A stretch of DNA of 54,029 nucleotides, taken from the NCBI GenBank assembly GCA_947569365.1, contig CANOSM010000010.1:1-54029 (forward strand), read 5' to 3'. The DNA comes from an uncultured Clostridium sp. (GTDB lineage: Bacteria; Bacillota; Clostridia; TANB77; CAG-508). The notes beneath the pieces were generated by a model. That model did no database searches. It was not told the DNA's origin and was given only the letters and a program-made list of their open reading frames with translations. Positions 35,024-44,279 of the stretch are shown one piece after another. A program made the position numbers and the translations under genes. Every line of letters starts with the position of its first letter. Position 1 is the stretch's first letter.

Positions 35024-35114
35024 TATATTATAGCAATTGATTTTAATATGTTGACTTTAATTATATATAGATAATATAATTATTATATATAAATTATATT
35101 GAGGAATTATTAAC

Positions 35115-35696
35115 ATGAGAAAAATATATTTAATGGTATCATATACGGGAACAGTATTGTCTAATTTAATAAGATTATATACAAATAAAGAATATACACA
35201 TGTATCAATTAGTCTAGATGTTGAATTAAATCAATTATATTCATTTGGAAGGTTAAATCCATATAATGCTTTTATAGGAGGATTTGTAAGAGAAGGAAAA
35301 GATATTGGAACATTTAAAAGATTTAAAAATACTAAAGTTGCAATATATTCATTAGATGTAGCAGATGAAAATTATGAAAGAGCAAAATATATAATAGATA
35401 CAATAAAAACAAATAAAGAAGAATATAAGTTTAATTTATTAGGCTTATTCTTAGTTGCTTTTCATAAGAGAATATATAGAAGAAAAGCTTTTTATTGTGC
35501 AGAATTTGTAAAATATATATTAGAAAAATCAAAGTCTGTAGATAAAAAACTTCCAGATATAATTAAACCAGGAGATTTTGAGAAAATACATGGAATAAGG
35601 TTAGAATATAAAGGACTTCTAAGACATTATAATTATGAGAAAACATATTCTTTTAAACAATTGTATTCAAAAAGAAAAATATTTAATTTAAAATAA
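35115..35696 (+). CDS. Permuted papain-like (C92/NlpC-P60 type) protein
   Basis: 193 residues. The permuted order is visible: the His box comes first (EYTHVSISLD near 31) and the Cys later (AFYCAEFVKYIL near 121). No secretion signal is seen. Such enzymes cut peptidoglycan peptides or lipid amides. It starts about 90 bases after the sensor kinase and is followed at 14 bases by the cyclophilin gene, so these two likely share a transcript. Confidence 0.75.
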   Translation: MRKIYLMVSYTGTVLSNLIRLYTNKEYTHVSISLDVELNQLYSFGRLNPYNAFIGGFVREGKDIGTFKRFKNTKVAIYSLDVADENYERAKYIIDTIKTNKEEYKFNLLGLFLVAFHKRIYRRKAFYCAEFVKYILEKSKSVDKKLPDIIKPGDFEKIHGIRLEYKGLLRHYNYEKTYSFKQLYSKRKIFNLK

Positions 35697-35710
35697 AACG
35701 GAGGAAAATA

Positions 35711-36262
35711 ATGGAAGAAAATAAGAACAAACCTATAGTTACAATAGAAATGGAAAATGGTGGAGTTATAAAAATTGAATTGTATCCAAGTAAAGCTCCA
35801 GAAACTGTAAAAAATTTTATTAGTTTAATAAATAAAGGATTTTACAATGGGCTCACATTTCATAGAACAATACCAGGTTTTATGATACAAGGAGGAGATC
35901 CAAATGGAACAGGAATAGGGGGCCCAGGATATTCAATAAAAGGTGAATTTTCAGAAAACGGATTTGAAAATAATATACCACATGTAAGAGGTATTATATC
36001 AATGGCAAGGTCAATGATGCCAGATAGTGCAGGTTCACAATTTTTTATAGTTACAGATGATTCTGACTTTTTAAATGGAAAATATGCTGCATTTGGAAGC
36101 GTACTAGAAGGAATGGACATTGTAGATGAAATAGTAAAATCAAGAGTAATTACAAGAAGTCCATATGGTGATGGAAAAGATAGACCTGTAAATCCACCAG
36201 TAATGAAAAAAGTAACAGTAGAAACTTTTGGTATAAAATATGATGAGTCAGAAAAATTATAA
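35711..36262 (+). CDS. Peptidyl-prolyl cis-trans isomerase (cyclophilin)
   Basis: 183 residues with all family motifs: FHRTIPGFMIQGGDPNGTG, GEFSENGFENN, GSQFFIVTDD and FGSVLEGMDIVD. No signal peptide, so cytoplasmic. It catalyses proline isomerisation in protein folding. GGAGG precedes ATG 35711. Confidence 0.95.
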   Translation: MEENKNKPIVTIEMENGGVIKIELYPSKAPETVKNFISLINKGFYNGLTFHRTIPGFMIQGGDPNGTGIGGPGYSIKGEFSENGFENNIPHVRGIISMARSMMPDSAGSQFFIVTDDSDFLNGKYAAFGSVLEGMDIVDEIVKSRVITRSPYGDGKDRPVNPPVMKKVTVETFGIKYDESEKL

Positions 36263-36278
36263 TGTTAAATAAGTTAAA

Positions 36279-36318
36279 TAAAAAGTAGTTCTATATAATA
36301 TAGTCTACTTTTTATTTT
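36279..36318 (+). terminator. Terminator after the cyclophilin gene
   Basis: AAAAGTAG / CTACTTTT stem with an AT-rich loop followed by TATTTT. Confidence 0.7.
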
Positions 36319-36346
36319 ATAGTTTAGAGTAAATTTGGTTTTAATT

Positions 36347-36679
36347 TTAATTTGCTTTTGAATCTGAACAATCATTTTGAGTAGGTAGAATAATACTATT
36401 ATATATTTCAATTAATTTTGTAGTCCTTTCATATTCCATACATTCTTCATTGAGAATATTAAAAAATTTAATATATGGAATGCATTCTTCAAATGAAAGA
36501 TTAGCTTTTAATTCATCTAATAACTCAACAGTAGTAGAATAACAATATCGTTTATTATACTTTCTTATTTTCTGAGTATAAATATAAACAATTTCTTTTT
36601 TTAACAAAGAGTTACATTTATTAAAATCTCTTTTATCAATATAGCTATTTATTAAATTTAAAAACAACTTAGATTTCAT
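36347..36679 (-). CDS. Hypothetical protein, 110 aa, coupled to upstream gene
   Basis: All-helical soluble protein rich in Glu, Lys and Asn, with CNSLLKKEIVYIYTQKIRKY and SFEECIPYIKFFNILNEE. The layout is faintly like a HEPN helical bundle, but no RxxxxH motif is seen, so I do not assign it. Its ATG 36679 overlaps by four bases (ATGA) the stop codon of the preceding gene in that gene's +1 frame, and uses the GGAGG inside that gene's end. Confidence 0.65.
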   Translation of the reverse strand: MKSKLFLNLINSYIDKRDFNKCNSLLKKEIVYIYTQKIRKYNKRYCYSTTVELLDELKANLSFEECIPYIKFFNILNEECMEYERTTKLIEIYNSIILPTQNDCSDSKAN

Positions 36680-38626
36680 ATTGTTTTTTGACCTCCTAAA
36701 TAATTTCTGTCTTCTATAAATATATTATTGTATCCTTTAATATAAACCTTCCCATCTGAAAAATCATAATATTTCGGTAAGAATTTCTTTTTTTGATTAC
36801 CGTTTTTTCTTTTTAGATGGTGACTCACTTTTTAAATGTTCAGGATAAGGTGTAGAGTTAGATATAAAATCTAAATGTTTTATAAAGTTATAATATCTAT
36901 TGGACTCAGGTATAGAAACTGATAATTTTTTTAGATTTTCTCTATACTCTTTTGATACAGGTATTAAAATAGGAGTTGTAATAACAGATTTTCTATTATT
37001 AACTTTTCTTATAAAATCTTTTTCACCCTGATATAGTGGAATTTTTGTAGTATTTTGATTGGCTTTTAAAAAGTCTTCTAAAAGATCTCTTTTCATATGT
37101 AATCTAAGTGGCATATTAAAGCCAGGAACATCAATTGCTATTACTACTTTTGAACTTTGATTAGGTTGTTTTCCTTTTTCTAAACAAATGCCCCAATTTT
37201 TTGAAGATATAGTATTATTAAATAAAGCTGAAAGTTGTGAGATCATTATATTAGATTTTATATAGTATGAATTAGATACAACATTTGAAGCTGTGTCATA
37301 TAAGTTAAAATCATTAGAAAAATTATTATTACATTTATCTAAAATATTATTATTTACAGTTGAAAAATAATGATTATAATCATATCCAATTTCATTTTGC
37401 AAATTATTGAGCTCTGGCAGTAGACTAATGGTTCTTATAGAAGAATCTGAATCTGTAGATGAAATATTATTTTCTAAGTCACTATCTATAGAACTAATTA
37501 ATTTATTATAATAATATGTTGATTGAGTCGATAAAAATCTTATTTTTTCACTAATGGCCTCAATTTCTTCATCTGATACGGAAATATCTATAAATGCATC
37601 ATCCAAATCATTAGAAGAGTTTGCAGAAGAAGATTTAATAGGAGCTGTTCTAATAGAGTACCATAAATCTAAATCTGCAACTGTAAAAAAAGAAGTATTA
37701 AAATCGGTAATTTCTTTAGTTAATCTATTTATCCAAAAAGCATTTAAGCTTGAAAGTTCTGTTAAACTCAAATCAGAAAGAGATGTGTCAGAAATTCTAA
37801 ATCTCATATCAGATACATCTTTATCTGAAAGTATTAATTCTGGAAGATTCATTTTTAAGATTTGTTTATTATGATCTTTAGTATACTTTTTAAAAAAAAC
37901 AAATTGTTCGAGTTGATTAAATGTATTTTTTAATGAATTTATATAATCTTTTTTTAACGCATTTGTTAAAACATTAGTTTTACTCTTAAAAAATTCTTTT
38001 ATACCTGTTTCTTCATCAGTAAAAAACATTTCATTATTAACAATAAAATCTCTTATTTCTTTAGATGGTTGAGCATCTCTAATAGACCTTTTATGTTTAG
38101 GTGAACTATTAGCATACTGTGTTAGATATAATGTTTCTTTTTCTCCAAATAAACTTTTTATCTTTCTATACAATGTTATAAATTGTTCTAAAAATTGCCT
38201 TTTAGATTGTTCCATATTAGAGCTATATTTAATATTTTCTGAAGCATGTATAGAGATGCCAGTCTCTTTTTCTTCCGTAATTAACTTTTTATATAATTCT
38301 TTAAATTCAGAGGGATGTTCTTTAAAATAATTACAAATATCAACCCTTAAGCTATTGCTTCTAAAAGAAGAATTATTAGCACACTCAATATTTAGAGTTA
38401 TTAATGCTTTTTGAATATTTTCTTTCATTTCCTCATTAGATATTTCAGGATTATTATCAAAGATTTCTCTGATATATTTAAAAAATGATTGCAATTTTCT
38501 ATTAAAATCTATTATTTCATGTTCTGATAGTTTAGGTGCCTTAGGTTTATTTTTTAAATCCTTTAAGTTGTTAACTTGTTTTGATGGTAATCTAGAATCA
38601 TTTAGTTGTTTATAGAAATCTTGCAT
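36676..38626 (-). CDS. Hypothetical protein, about 649 aa, with a +1 frameshift at CGG just before a stop
   Basis: The start is ATG 38626, behind TTTAGGAGG, not the earlier ATG 38662. The zero frame gives 608 codons and then AAA CGG TAA. Skipping the C of CGG (36802) reads 41 further residues (KFLPKYYDFSDGKVYIKG and so on) to TGA 36676-36678. That stop overlaps the next gene's ATG as ATGA, a typical operon junction, which favours the shifted ending as the real one. The protein is soluble, rich in Ser, Asn and Lys, helical at the N terminus, and has a Ser-rich middle with many short acidic stretches. No family recognised. Confidence 0.75.
36800..36802 (-). other. Putative +1 recoding site, CGG no. 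4 (CGG TAA)
   Basis: AAA CGG TAA on the minus strand; skipping C gives GGT AAT CAA and bypasses the stop. Confidence 0.72.
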
Positions 38627-38757
38627 ATTTGACCTCCTAAAAATTTTTATACTAATTATCATTATACCACAGTATACATAATATTACAAATATGTATTTA
38701 TTTAACATATTAGATATATGGTTCATAATATATAGAATATAATGAAAGGAGATTTTT

Positions 38758-39423
38758 ATGGCCAAAATATTAGTTTATAACAATTCATTAAATAGAATGG
38801 AAACTTATTACAGAGAACTTACAGATGCTATGCCATATAATGTAAATAGAACATTAACAGTAGATGAATTTAGAGGAAGTAGCGGTTCAAACATATTATG
38901 GACAGATAGAAGAACTATGCAATCTTGGAATAATTTTAGAAAATTGTATGGAAAGGCAATTTTTGTAGGATTTGCATTTAAAAGACCATGGGAAGGTGGG
39001 CATTCTAATTTATCACAACATTATGCAGGTGTAGCATTTGATGTGGCTCAGAATTTATCAGAAGCAGGAAGAAATTCAATGAGAAATCTAGCTATAAGAT
39101 CTGGGTATTGGAGATATGTAGAACCAGCAGTAGATACTCCTAGATGGGTTCATTTTGACGATAGATGGATAGCAAGTGGTTATCCATTAACTAAACTTGG
39201 TAGTAAAGGCATATATGTACTTATAGCTCAGGATGCACTTATAACACTTGGATATGATACAGGAGGATTAGATGGAGTATTTGGAAATTTAACAAGGCAA
39301 TCAGTAATATCATATCAAGGAAGTAATGGTCTTACAGCAGATGGAATAATAGGAGACAAAACATGGAGAAAACTAATGACAGATGTTGTAGGAAAAGGAA
39401 GTACTCAAACTACTATATTATAA
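38758..39423 (+). CDS. M15-like D-Ala-type peptidase with peptidoglycan-binding domain
   Basis: 221 residues with AAAGGAG before ATG 38758. Residues about 60-140 match the M15A zinc peptidase fold: HSNLSQHYAGVAFDV and WVHFDD supply the His-Asp-His ligands. Residues about 150-210 are a PG_binding_1 repeat (DALITLGYDTGGLDGVFG, NGLTADGIIGDKTWRKL). No signal peptide is present, so it may act in the spore cortex or be released by lysis. It is followed by a hairpin terminator (39546-39578). Confidence 0.85.
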   Translation: MAKILVYNNSLNRMETYYRELTDAMPYNVNRTLTVDEFRGSSGSNILWTDRRTMQSWNNFRKLYGKAIFVGFAFKRPWEGGHSNLSQHYAGVAFDVAQNLSEAGRNSMRNLAIRSGYWRYVEPAVDTPRWVHFDDRWIASGYPLTKLGSKGIYVLIAQDALITLGYDTGGLDGVFGNLTRQSVISYQGSNGLTADGIIGDKTWRKLMTDVVGKGSTQTTIL

Positions 39424-39545
39424 AAATATAAATAAAAGAAATAATAATTTATATAAATACTAAAAATGAATAAAAAGTAAATGGACTATGATTAAAACTA
39501 CTTCATAGTGATCTTATACAAAAAATACTATAAAGAAATATATAT

Positions 39546-39582
39546 AGCCATAGAATAATACAAAAAAATTCTATGGCTTATT
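39546..39582 (+). terminator. Terminator after the M15 peptidase gene
   Basis: AGCCATAGAAT / ATTCTATGGCT perfect 11-bp stem followed by TATTTAT. Confidence 0.65.
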
Positions 39583-39685
39583 TATGTCTATAAAAGTACT
39601 AAAAAATGAAAAATATGCTATTGATATAATAAATCTCATTTGTTATAATGAATAAAATTGTAGAAATTTGAAAGTGGGGATAAGA

Positions 39686-41695
39686 ATGAAAAGAAGAGTT
39701 TTAGTATTATTTGTAGTACTTTGTTTATTTTGTACAGTTTTTTCATTTGCAGAATATAATATAGATGATAATCAATCATTAACAAATGATGTGACAGTAG
39801 GAGGATCTAATTTAGAAAATAATGATATAGTTACTCCAGAAATAAAAGAAGAGGAAAAAAATCCTGAATTAAATCTTAATAAAGCGACAATAGTTGTTAC
39901 AAAAACAGTAACACTAAAGCTTAATAATACTACTAAAAAACCTACATGGAGTTCTAGCAATAAAAAGATAGCAACTGTAGACAAAAATGGAATAGTAAAG
40001 GGAATAAAGGCAGGTACATCTACTATAACAGCAAAATTAAATAATATAAAATATACTTGCAAAGTTAAAGTTGAAAAGCCAGTTATAAATTATACTTCAA
40101 GAACAATTCAAAAAGGATATAAATATGTAATGAAATTTACTGGAACAACTTTAAAGCCAACTTGGTCAAGTAGTAGTACATCAGTAGCAACAATTGATAG
40201 TAATGGAAAAATAACAGCTAAAAAGAAAGGTACTACAAAAATAAGGGCAGTTGTTGGGGGAAAAAGTTATTACTGTAATATTAAAGTAGAAGATCCATAT
40301 TTAAATGTTAAGTCAAAATTAATTGTAAAAGGAAAGAAATATCAATTAAAAGTAAAAGGCAGTACAAGAAAAATAAAATGGAAGAGCTATTCAAAAAAGA
40401 TTGCAACAGTTACAAGTAAAGGATTAGTTACAGCAAAAAAAGCTGGAAAAGTAAAGATTGTAGCTATAATAGGGGGGATAGAGTATCCATGCACAATTAC
40501 AGTTGTAAATAAAGGATTATCTAAAACTTCAATTGTGATGATAAAAGGAAATAAATATACATTAAAAGTATATGGACTTTCAGGAAGAAAAAGATGGAGT
40601 ACTAGTAATAAAAAAGTAGCAACAGTAAGTAGTAGTGGTATTATTACAGCTAAAGGGAAAGGAACTGCTACAATAACACTAAAAATAGGAAGTAAAAAGT
40701 ATAAATGTAAGGTAAAAGTAGAAGCTCCAAGTTTATCAGTTTCTAAAACAAAAATAATAGGAGGGAGTAATTCTACATTTAAATTATCAGGAACATCAAA
40801 AAAGGTTACTTGGAGAAGTACAAATACAAAAATAGCAACAGTAAATAGTAAGGGAATAGTTACAGGTAAAAGCATTGGAACAGTTACTGTTTCAGGTGTT
40901 GTAGATAATAAGTATTTTACATATAAGATTTCAGTAAAAGATGGAAAGAATTTTTCAGGATGGATAGAAAAGAATGGGAAGGAATACTATTATGCGTCAG
41001 GAGTTCCTGTTAAAGCATGGAAAACTATTGATGGTAGAAAATATTGTTTTAATGATAAAGGTGAATTAATATCAAAATTTGGTATTGATGTTTCAAAATA
41101 TCAAGGAGATATAAACTGGAAAAAAGTAAAAAATGATGGTGTAGAATTTGCTATATTAAGACTAGGAAACAGAGGATATGAAACAGGAAAAAAGGTTATA
41201 GATCCGAAATATGTACAAAATATTAATGGTGCAAATGACAATGGAATAGACTGTGGAGTATATTTCTTTACTCAAGCAAAAACTCCAGCAGAAGGAATAG
41301 ATGAGGCAAAATATGTATTAGATAATATAAAAGGATATAAAGTAAATTATCCAATAGTAATTGATACAGAAGCATCTGGTGCAAAAAATGATGGAGGTAG
41401 AGCAGATAAATTAAATAAAACTCAAAGAACATTAGCAGTAAAAGCATTTTGTGAGACTATCAAAAAGGCTGGTCGTACACCAATGATATATGCAAGTAGG
41501 GATTGGTTATATGAAAAACTAGATATGTCAAAACTTTCAGGATATGAAGTATGGGTTGCGCATTATACAAAAGGAAACACAGTTACAAACTATACTGGAC
41601 AGTATGGAATTTGGCAATATACTTCATCAGGTAAAGTATCTGGAATATCAGGAAGAGTAGATATGAATGTATGTTTAAAAAATTATAAAAAATAA
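39686..41695 (+). CDS. Secreted GH25 lysozyme with five BIG2 domains
   Basis: 669 residues starting at ATG 39686 (GTGGGGA upstream); the frame also has a TTG at 39668. A signal peptide (KRRVLVLFVVLCLFCTVFSFA) is followed by five tandem bacterial Ig-like BIG2 domains (about residues 55-430). Each has the IATV-x-NGIVxxKGT core. A short choline/cell-wall-binding type repeat follows (GWIEKNGKEYYYASG). The GH25 muramidase ends the protein, with GIDVSKYQGDINW, YFFTQAKTP, PIVIDTEASG and YGIWQYTSSG. It cleaves peptidoglycan outside the cell and is probably held to the wall by its repeats. Confidence 0.95.
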   Translation: MKRRVLVLFVVLCLFCTVFSFAEYNIDDNQSLTNDVTVGGSNLENNDIVTPEIKEEEKNPELNLNKATIVVTKTVTLKLNNTTKKPTWSSSNKKIATVDKNGIVKGIKAGTSTITAKLNNIKYTCKVKVEKPVINYTSRTIQKGYKYVMKFTGTTLKPTWSSSSTSVATIDSNGKITAKKKGTTKIRAVVGGKSYYCNIKVEDPYLNVKSKLIVKGKKYQLKVKGSTRKIKWKSYSKKIATVTSKGLVTAKKAGKVKIVAIIGGIEYPCTITVVNKGLSKTSIVMIKGNKYTLKVYGLSGRKRWSTSNKKVATVSSSGIITAKGKGTATITLKIGSKKYKCKVKVEAPSLSVSKTKIIGGSNSTFKLSGTSKKVTWRSTNTKIATVNSKGIVTGKSIGTVTVSGVVDNKYFTYKISVKDGKNFSGWIEKNGKEYYYASGVPVKAWKTIDGRKYCFNDKGELISKFGIDVSKYQGDINWKKVKNDGVEFAILRLGNRGYETGKKVIDPKYVQNINGANDNGIDCGVYFFTQAKTPAEGIDEAKYVLDNIKGYKVNYPIVIDTEASGAKNDGGRADKLNKTQRTLAVKAFCETIKKAGRTPMIYASRDWLYEKLDMSKLSGYEVWVAHYTKGNTVTNYTGQYGIWQYTSSGKVSGISGRVDMNVCLKNYKK

Positions 41696-41726
41696 GTAAA
41701 AAAAGAAAGATAAGTGTAAAATTATA

Positions 41727-42332
41727 ATGTGGAGAGATTTAAAAGATGAAGAAATAAAATATCTTAATAAATTAGTATTAAAATTAGAAAATAAGAAAAA
41801 ATTTCATAGAAGGATTATGATTATTTCATATATAATAATAGTTTTAATATTAATTTTGTCAAAATCTATTAAGATAAAATATTTATTTGAAATATTAGAA
41901 GTATTATCAATTAATCCATTTATGTGGATATATACTTATATACATATACAAGTTAATCATACAATTAATTGCTTATCAGAAAAAGGGTATACAAAATGTA
42001 TTGAAGCAAAGGTTTTGGAAATGTTTCCTGAAGATTCTTCAAAAAATACAAATTGGTATGCAAATATTAAATTAATAGATTCAGGAGAAATAAAAGAAAA
42101 GATTCCATGCTATAATGGAACAAATATAAATAAGACCTTATCAAAGACAGGCTTATATCCAGAAGTACTAGTAATAGATTTGAACAGTAAAAGACTGCTA
42201 AAAAAGAAAGATAAGAGAGAAAATATTTCTAATGAGGAAGAGATTGAGGAGAATATAACACATCAATACAATGAAACAAAGTTTGATGGTAAAACAAATA
42301 ATTATTTAATATATGATTTAACAAATCTTTAA
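41727..42332 (+). CDS. Hypothetical membrane protein, 201 aa (DUF3592-like layout)
   Basis: A basic start is followed by two membrane segments (about residues 28-50 and 60-80). Then comes a beta-rich soluble part with CIEAKVLEMFPEDSS and NWYANIKLIDSGE, and an acidic tail. The layout of helix plus small extracytoplasmic domain resembles DUF3592, but this is weak. It follows the lysozyme by 31 bases without a clear ribosome site. Role unknown. Confidence 0.6.
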   Translation: MWRDLKDEEIKYLNKLVLKLENKKKFHRRIMIISYIIIVLILILSKSIKIKYLFEILEVLSINPFMWIYTYIHIQVNHTINCLSEKGYTKCIEAKVLEMFPEDSSKNTNWYANIKLIDSGEIKEKIPCYNGTNINKTLSKTGLYPEVLVIDLNSKRLLKKKDKRENISNEEEIEENITHQYNETKFDGKTNNYLIYDLTNL

Positions 42333-42339
42333 AAATATA

Positions 42340-42367
42340 AGTAGAAGTAAATAGCTTCTACTTTTTA
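42340..42367 (+). terminator. Terminator after the 201-aa membrane protein
   Basis: AGTAGAAG / CTTCTACT stem followed by TTTTT. Confidence 0.75.
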
Positions 42368-42464
42368 AATTTATATTACTAAATGTTTAATATTTTGTAT
42401 TGACTAAATTAAATTAATTTTATAGTATTTTAAGTAGATAAATATAATAAAAATGGGGGCAAAA

Positions 42465-42872
42465 ATGAAGTTTGATAGGAAAGTAAATTATTATGAAACA
42501 GATAAAATGGGAATAGTACATCATTCTAATTATATTAGATATGCAGAAGAAGCAAGAATAGAATTTTTTAATTATATAGGAATTCCATATAAAGAAAGTA
42601 TAGAGGGGAGAAATATATTAAGTCCTGTACTTAGTTTTAAATGCAATTACAAACATACAGCTACATTTGATGACATTTTAGAGATAGATGTAAAAATAAA
42701 ACAATGGAATGGGGTTAGAATTACAATTGAATATATAGTAAAGAACAAAAAAACAGGCGATTTAGTAACTACTATGGAATCATCACACTGTTTTACAGAT
42801 ATGAATTTAAAACCACTTAATCTAAAAAAGGAATATAAAGATTTATATGATATATTTATAGAAAATATGTAA
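42465..42872 (+). CDS. Acyl-CoA thioesterase (YbgC/4HBT hotdog family)
   Basis: About 135 residues from ATG 42465; an ATG at 42453 sits on the GGGGG ribosome site. The hotdog motif YYETDKMGIVHHSNYIRYAEEAR contains the catalytic Asp, and SPVLSFKCNYKHTATFDDIL follows. It hydrolyses acyl-CoA thioesters. Precise substrate is unknown. Confidence 0.88.
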   Translation: MKFDRKVNYYETDKMGIVHHSNYIRYAEEARIEFFNYIGIPYKESIEGRNILSPVLSFKCNYKHTATFDDILEIDVKIKQWNGVRITIEYIVKNKKTGDLVTTMESSHCFTDMNLKPLNLKKEYKDLYDIFIENM

Positions 42873-42920
42873 GTATGTGATTTATAAAAATATAAATGTG
42901 TTAAATGGAGAGTTTTTATT

Positions 42921-43445
42921 ATGGAAGAGTCAGAGATAAAAAGCGAAAAAATATTACCTGATAGAGAAGAAATTTTAAACAAAGTAAAACAAAATGGAAA
43001 GTTATTAGATACTATTCCAGAAGAGTTTAAAGATGATAGAGAAATTGTTTTAGAAGCTGTAAAGAATAATGCAGAAGCATTAGAATTTGCAAGTGATAGA
43101 CTGAAAAAAGATAGAGAAATAGTATATGAATCAGTAAGTAAAATTGGATGGACATATTGTTATGCAGGAGAAAACTTGCTAAAAGATAAAGAACTACTAC
43201 TTGCAGGACTTAAAAAATCTGGTCAGATATTTTATTTTACATCATCAGAGCTTAGAGATGATAAAGAAGTAGTATTATCAGCAATAGAAGCTAAACCAAT
43301 AATTATGAAGTATGCAAGTAAAAGATTAAGAAGTGATAAAGATGTAGGATTAGCAGTTATGAAGAAAAATAAAAAATGTTTTTCATTTTTAGAACCAAAT
43401 TTGCAGAAAGATGAAGATATATTAAATATAAAAAATGAAGAGTAA
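42921..43445 (+). CDS. DUF4116 repeat protein
   Basis: 174 residues with a GGAG site. It is made of four to five copies of a 25-33 residue helical unit of the type LKxDREIVxEAVxxxGxALxFAS, the DUF4116 repeat. Soluble, acidic N terminus. Function of this repeat is unknown. It follows the thioesterase by 48 bases. Confidence 0.88.
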   Translation: MEESEIKSEKILPDREEILNKVKQNGKLLDTIPEEFKDDREIVLEAVKNNAEALEFASDRLKKDREIVYESVSKIGWTYCYAGENLLKDKELLLAGLKKSGQIFYFTSSELRDDKEVVLSAIEAKPIIMKYASKRLRSDKDVGLAVMKKNKKCFSFLEPNLQKDEDILNIKNEE

Positions 43446-43480
43446 AACGAAAAAATATATTATTGTTTGTTATAATGATA

Positions 43481-43518
43481 AATAGCTTATTTAAAAAACG
43501 AGCTATTTATTTTTTGTA
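43481..43518 (+). terminator. Terminator of the DUF4116 gene
   Basis: AAATAGCT / AGCTATTT stem followed by TATTTTTTG. Confidence 0.75.
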
Positions 43519-43551
43519 ATGAAAATGTAATAAAAAAAATTATAAAAAACA

Positions 43552-43601
43552 TTGACAATTGAAAGAGTATTCAACTATAATATAAGTATAACAGTTGAAT
43601 A
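43552..43601 (+). promoter_or_regulatory. Promoter with CadC-type operator of the metal-efflux operon
   Basis: TTGACA (43552-43557) and TATAAT (43576-43581), 18 bases apart. Around the -10 box lies a perfect inverted repeat TATTCAAC (43568-43575) ... GTTGAATA (43594-43601), the form recognised by ArsR/CadC-type repressors. Metal binding to the repressor should free the promoter. Confidence 0.75.
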
Positions 43602-43625
43602 AATTTTCAATTAAAGGAGGAATAT

Positions 43626-43985
43626 ATGTCAAATAATGAAATTAGTACATGTGACTGTGAGGTAATTCATGAAGAGGTTATTAATGAGGTAAGAAAAGAA
43701 ATGATACAAGAAGAAATATTAATGGATGTATCAGACTTTTTTAAAGTACTTGGAGATTCAACTAGAACTAAGATTATGTTTGCTCTAGATAAAAGAGAAA
43801 TGTGTGTTTGTGATCTAGCAGTACTTTTAAATATGACCAAATCTGCAATATCACATCAATTAAGAGTACTTAGAGATGAGAAACTTGTGAGTTTTAGAAA
43901 AGAAGGAAAAATGGTTTATTATTTTTTGGCAGATAATCATGTAAGAGATGTATTTGAAAAAGCAGTAGAACATGTAACTGAATAG
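43626..43985 (+). CDS. ArsR/SmtB-family metal-sensing repressor (CadC-like)
   Basis: 119 residues. The N-terminal STCDCEV with two cysteines and the alpha-3 motif REMCVCDLA give a CadC-type metal site (Cd/Pb/Zn). The winged-helix core is KSAISHQLRVLRDEKLVSF with the KEGKMVYYFLADNHV wing. An AAAGGAGG site precedes ATG 43626. It heads the operon repressor-HMA-ATPase and sits next to a matching operator. Confidence 0.92.
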   Translation: MSNNEISTCDCEVIHEEVINEVRKEMIQEEILMDVSDFFKVLGDSTRTKIMFALDKREMCVCDLAVLLNMTKSAISHQLRVLRDEKLVSFRKEGKMVYYFLADNHVRDVFEKAVEHVTE

Positions 43986-44013
43986 AATAATATAAAATAG
44001 GAGGAAAAATATT

Positions 44014-44241
44014 ATGGAAAAGATATTAAAAGTAAATGGAATTGACTGTGCTAATTGTGCAGCAAAAATAGAAAATAAAATAGGAAAAATAAAAAAGGTT
44101 ACAGATGCATCTGTAAATTTTATGACAGGAAAAGTTATAATAGAAATAGAATCTGAAAATACTGAAGAAATTGAAAATATTATGGAACAAGTTATAAAAA
44201 TTATAAATAAAATTGAACCAGATGCTACAATAGAAGAATAA
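44014..44241 (+). CDS. Stand-alone heavy-metal-associated (HMA) domain protein
   Basis: 75 residues with VNGIDCANCAAKIENKIG, the GxxCxxC metal site, in a ferredoxin-like fold. In most CadA/ZntA pumps this domain is the N terminus of the ATPase; here it is a separate gene 38 bases before it. It may deliver the metal to the pump. Confidence 0.9.
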   Translation: MEKILKVNGIDCANCAAKIENKIGKIKKVTDASVNFMTGKVIIEIESENTEEIENIMEQVIKIINKIEPDATIEE

Positions 44242-44279
44242 TTGCAAAATAAATAAATTTTTTAATTTAGGAGATTAAA

